A stretch of DNA of 7,281 nucleotides, taken from Candidatus Paracaedibacteraceae bacterium UBA6184 (GTDB taxonomy: Bacteria > Pseudomonadota > Alphaproteobacteria > UBA6184). Within the stretch, counting starts at the first letter, position 1; the number at the start of each line of letters is the position of its first letter. The stretch covers positions 1-7,281 of the forward strand of contig DITM01000029.1 in the NCBI GenBank assembly GCA_002422845.1. Direction: 5' to 3'. Shown piece by piece: positions 6,853 to 7,281 of the stretch. The translations under genes were made by a program, and so were the position numbers. The notes below the pieces were generated by a model. The model made no database searches. It was given only the letters and a program-made list of their open reading frames with translations, and was not told where the DNA came from.

Positions 6853-7281
6853 ATGATTAATATTACAACGCTTGCTAATGGGTTTCGTATCGCAACAGAC
6901 TACATTCCCTATGTAGAAACCGCCTCAATTGGCATATGGGTTAAATGTGGTGCGCGCAAAGAAACAGTTGAAACAAATGGAATTGCCCACTTTTTAGAGC
7001 ACATGGCATTCAAGGGAACAACCACTCGTACAGCAAAAGAAATCGCAGAATCAATAGAATCTGTGGGTGGGTATTTAAATGCTTACACATCGCGTGAGGC
7101 AACAGCATACTATGCTCATGTAATGAAAGAAGATGCTCCCTTGGCATTGGATATCTTACAAGATATTTTAAATAACTCTGTCTTTGATCCAGAAGAATTA
7201 GAAAAAGAGCGCGAGGTAATATTGCAAGAAGTCGGTCAATGTTACGATACACCCGATGATATTATTTTTGATTATTTTCAA
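6853..7281 (+). CDS. M16 family zinc peptidase, N-terminal part
   Basis: The first 143 residues of a pitrilysin/M16 metallopeptidase are present; the gene runs off the right edge. The inverted zinc motif HFLEH is at 46-50 (His46 and His50 zinc ligands, Glu49 catalytic base). The third ligand is probably Glu126 in EREVILQE, at the 74-76-residue spacing expected for the family. NAYTSREATAYYAHV (76-90) and the start TTLANGFRIATD match the bacterial proteins related to the beta subunit of the mitochondrial processing peptidase. There is no signal peptide, which suggests a cytoplasmic protein or an unusual export route. Full members are about 420 residues, so roughly a third is present. The start follows AAGG (6841-6844) at 8-base spacing. 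The gene lies behind the intrinsic terminator and so needs its own promoter. Confidence 0.92.
   Translation, partial: MINITTLANGFRIATDYIPYVETASIGIWVKCGARKETVETNGIAHFLEHMAFKGTTTRTAKEIAESIESVGGYLNAYTSREATAYYAHVMKEDAPLALDILQDILNNSVFDPEELEKEREVILQEVGQCYDTPDDIIFDYFQ

Noticed and set aside
7010..7252. An 80-codon open frame on the minus strand
   Set aside because: It lies wholly opposite the well-supported M16 peptidase gene, with no family resemblance.

Overview
The window looks like part of an alphaproteobacterial chromosome of moderate to low G+C. Three things support this. The mismatch-repair protein MutL carries its own endonuclease motifs, as expected where MutH is absent. A small ribbon-helix-helix protein of a type I associate with alphaproteobacteria follows a class II fumarase. 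The window ends in an M16 peptidase resembling the mitochondrial processing peptidase. An endosymbiotic or host-associated lineage (Holosporales or Rickettsiales-like) is possible from the base composition, but this is inference.

Layout, left to right. Bases 1-170 hold short sequence rich in inverted repeats with an uncertain reading frame running in from the left edge. mutL occupies 192-2024 on the minus strand. A divergent AT-rich GNAT acetyltransferase gene (2316-3101, plus) follows after about 290 bases. Next comes a decayed, inverted copy of the mutL 3' end (3194-3255, plus), continuing into a perfect 15-bp hairpin (3249-3284). A secreted protein of unknown function (3295-3891, minus) converges on it. 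From a divergent intergenic region run fumC (3998-5386) and a ribbon-helix-helix gene (5383-5583) that overlaps its stop codon. A patatin-like lipase (5693-6727) ends at a strong intrinsic terminator (6747-6778). An M16 zinc peptidase starts at 6853 and is cut by the right edge.

Most genes are housekeeping: DNA repair, TCA cycle, lipid hydrolysis and protein processing. The fumC and ribbon-helix-helix genes form a translationally coupled pair. The unusual part is 171-3314, where mutL plus the acetyltransferase gene are bracketed by inverted copies of the mutL 3' end. The right-hand copy is frameshifted, but within the mutL frame most of its last-codon differences are silent. This suggests it is the relic of an older or different mutL allele that was replaced or rearranged at this locus. 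No CRISPR array, transposase, tRNA or rRNA was seen.
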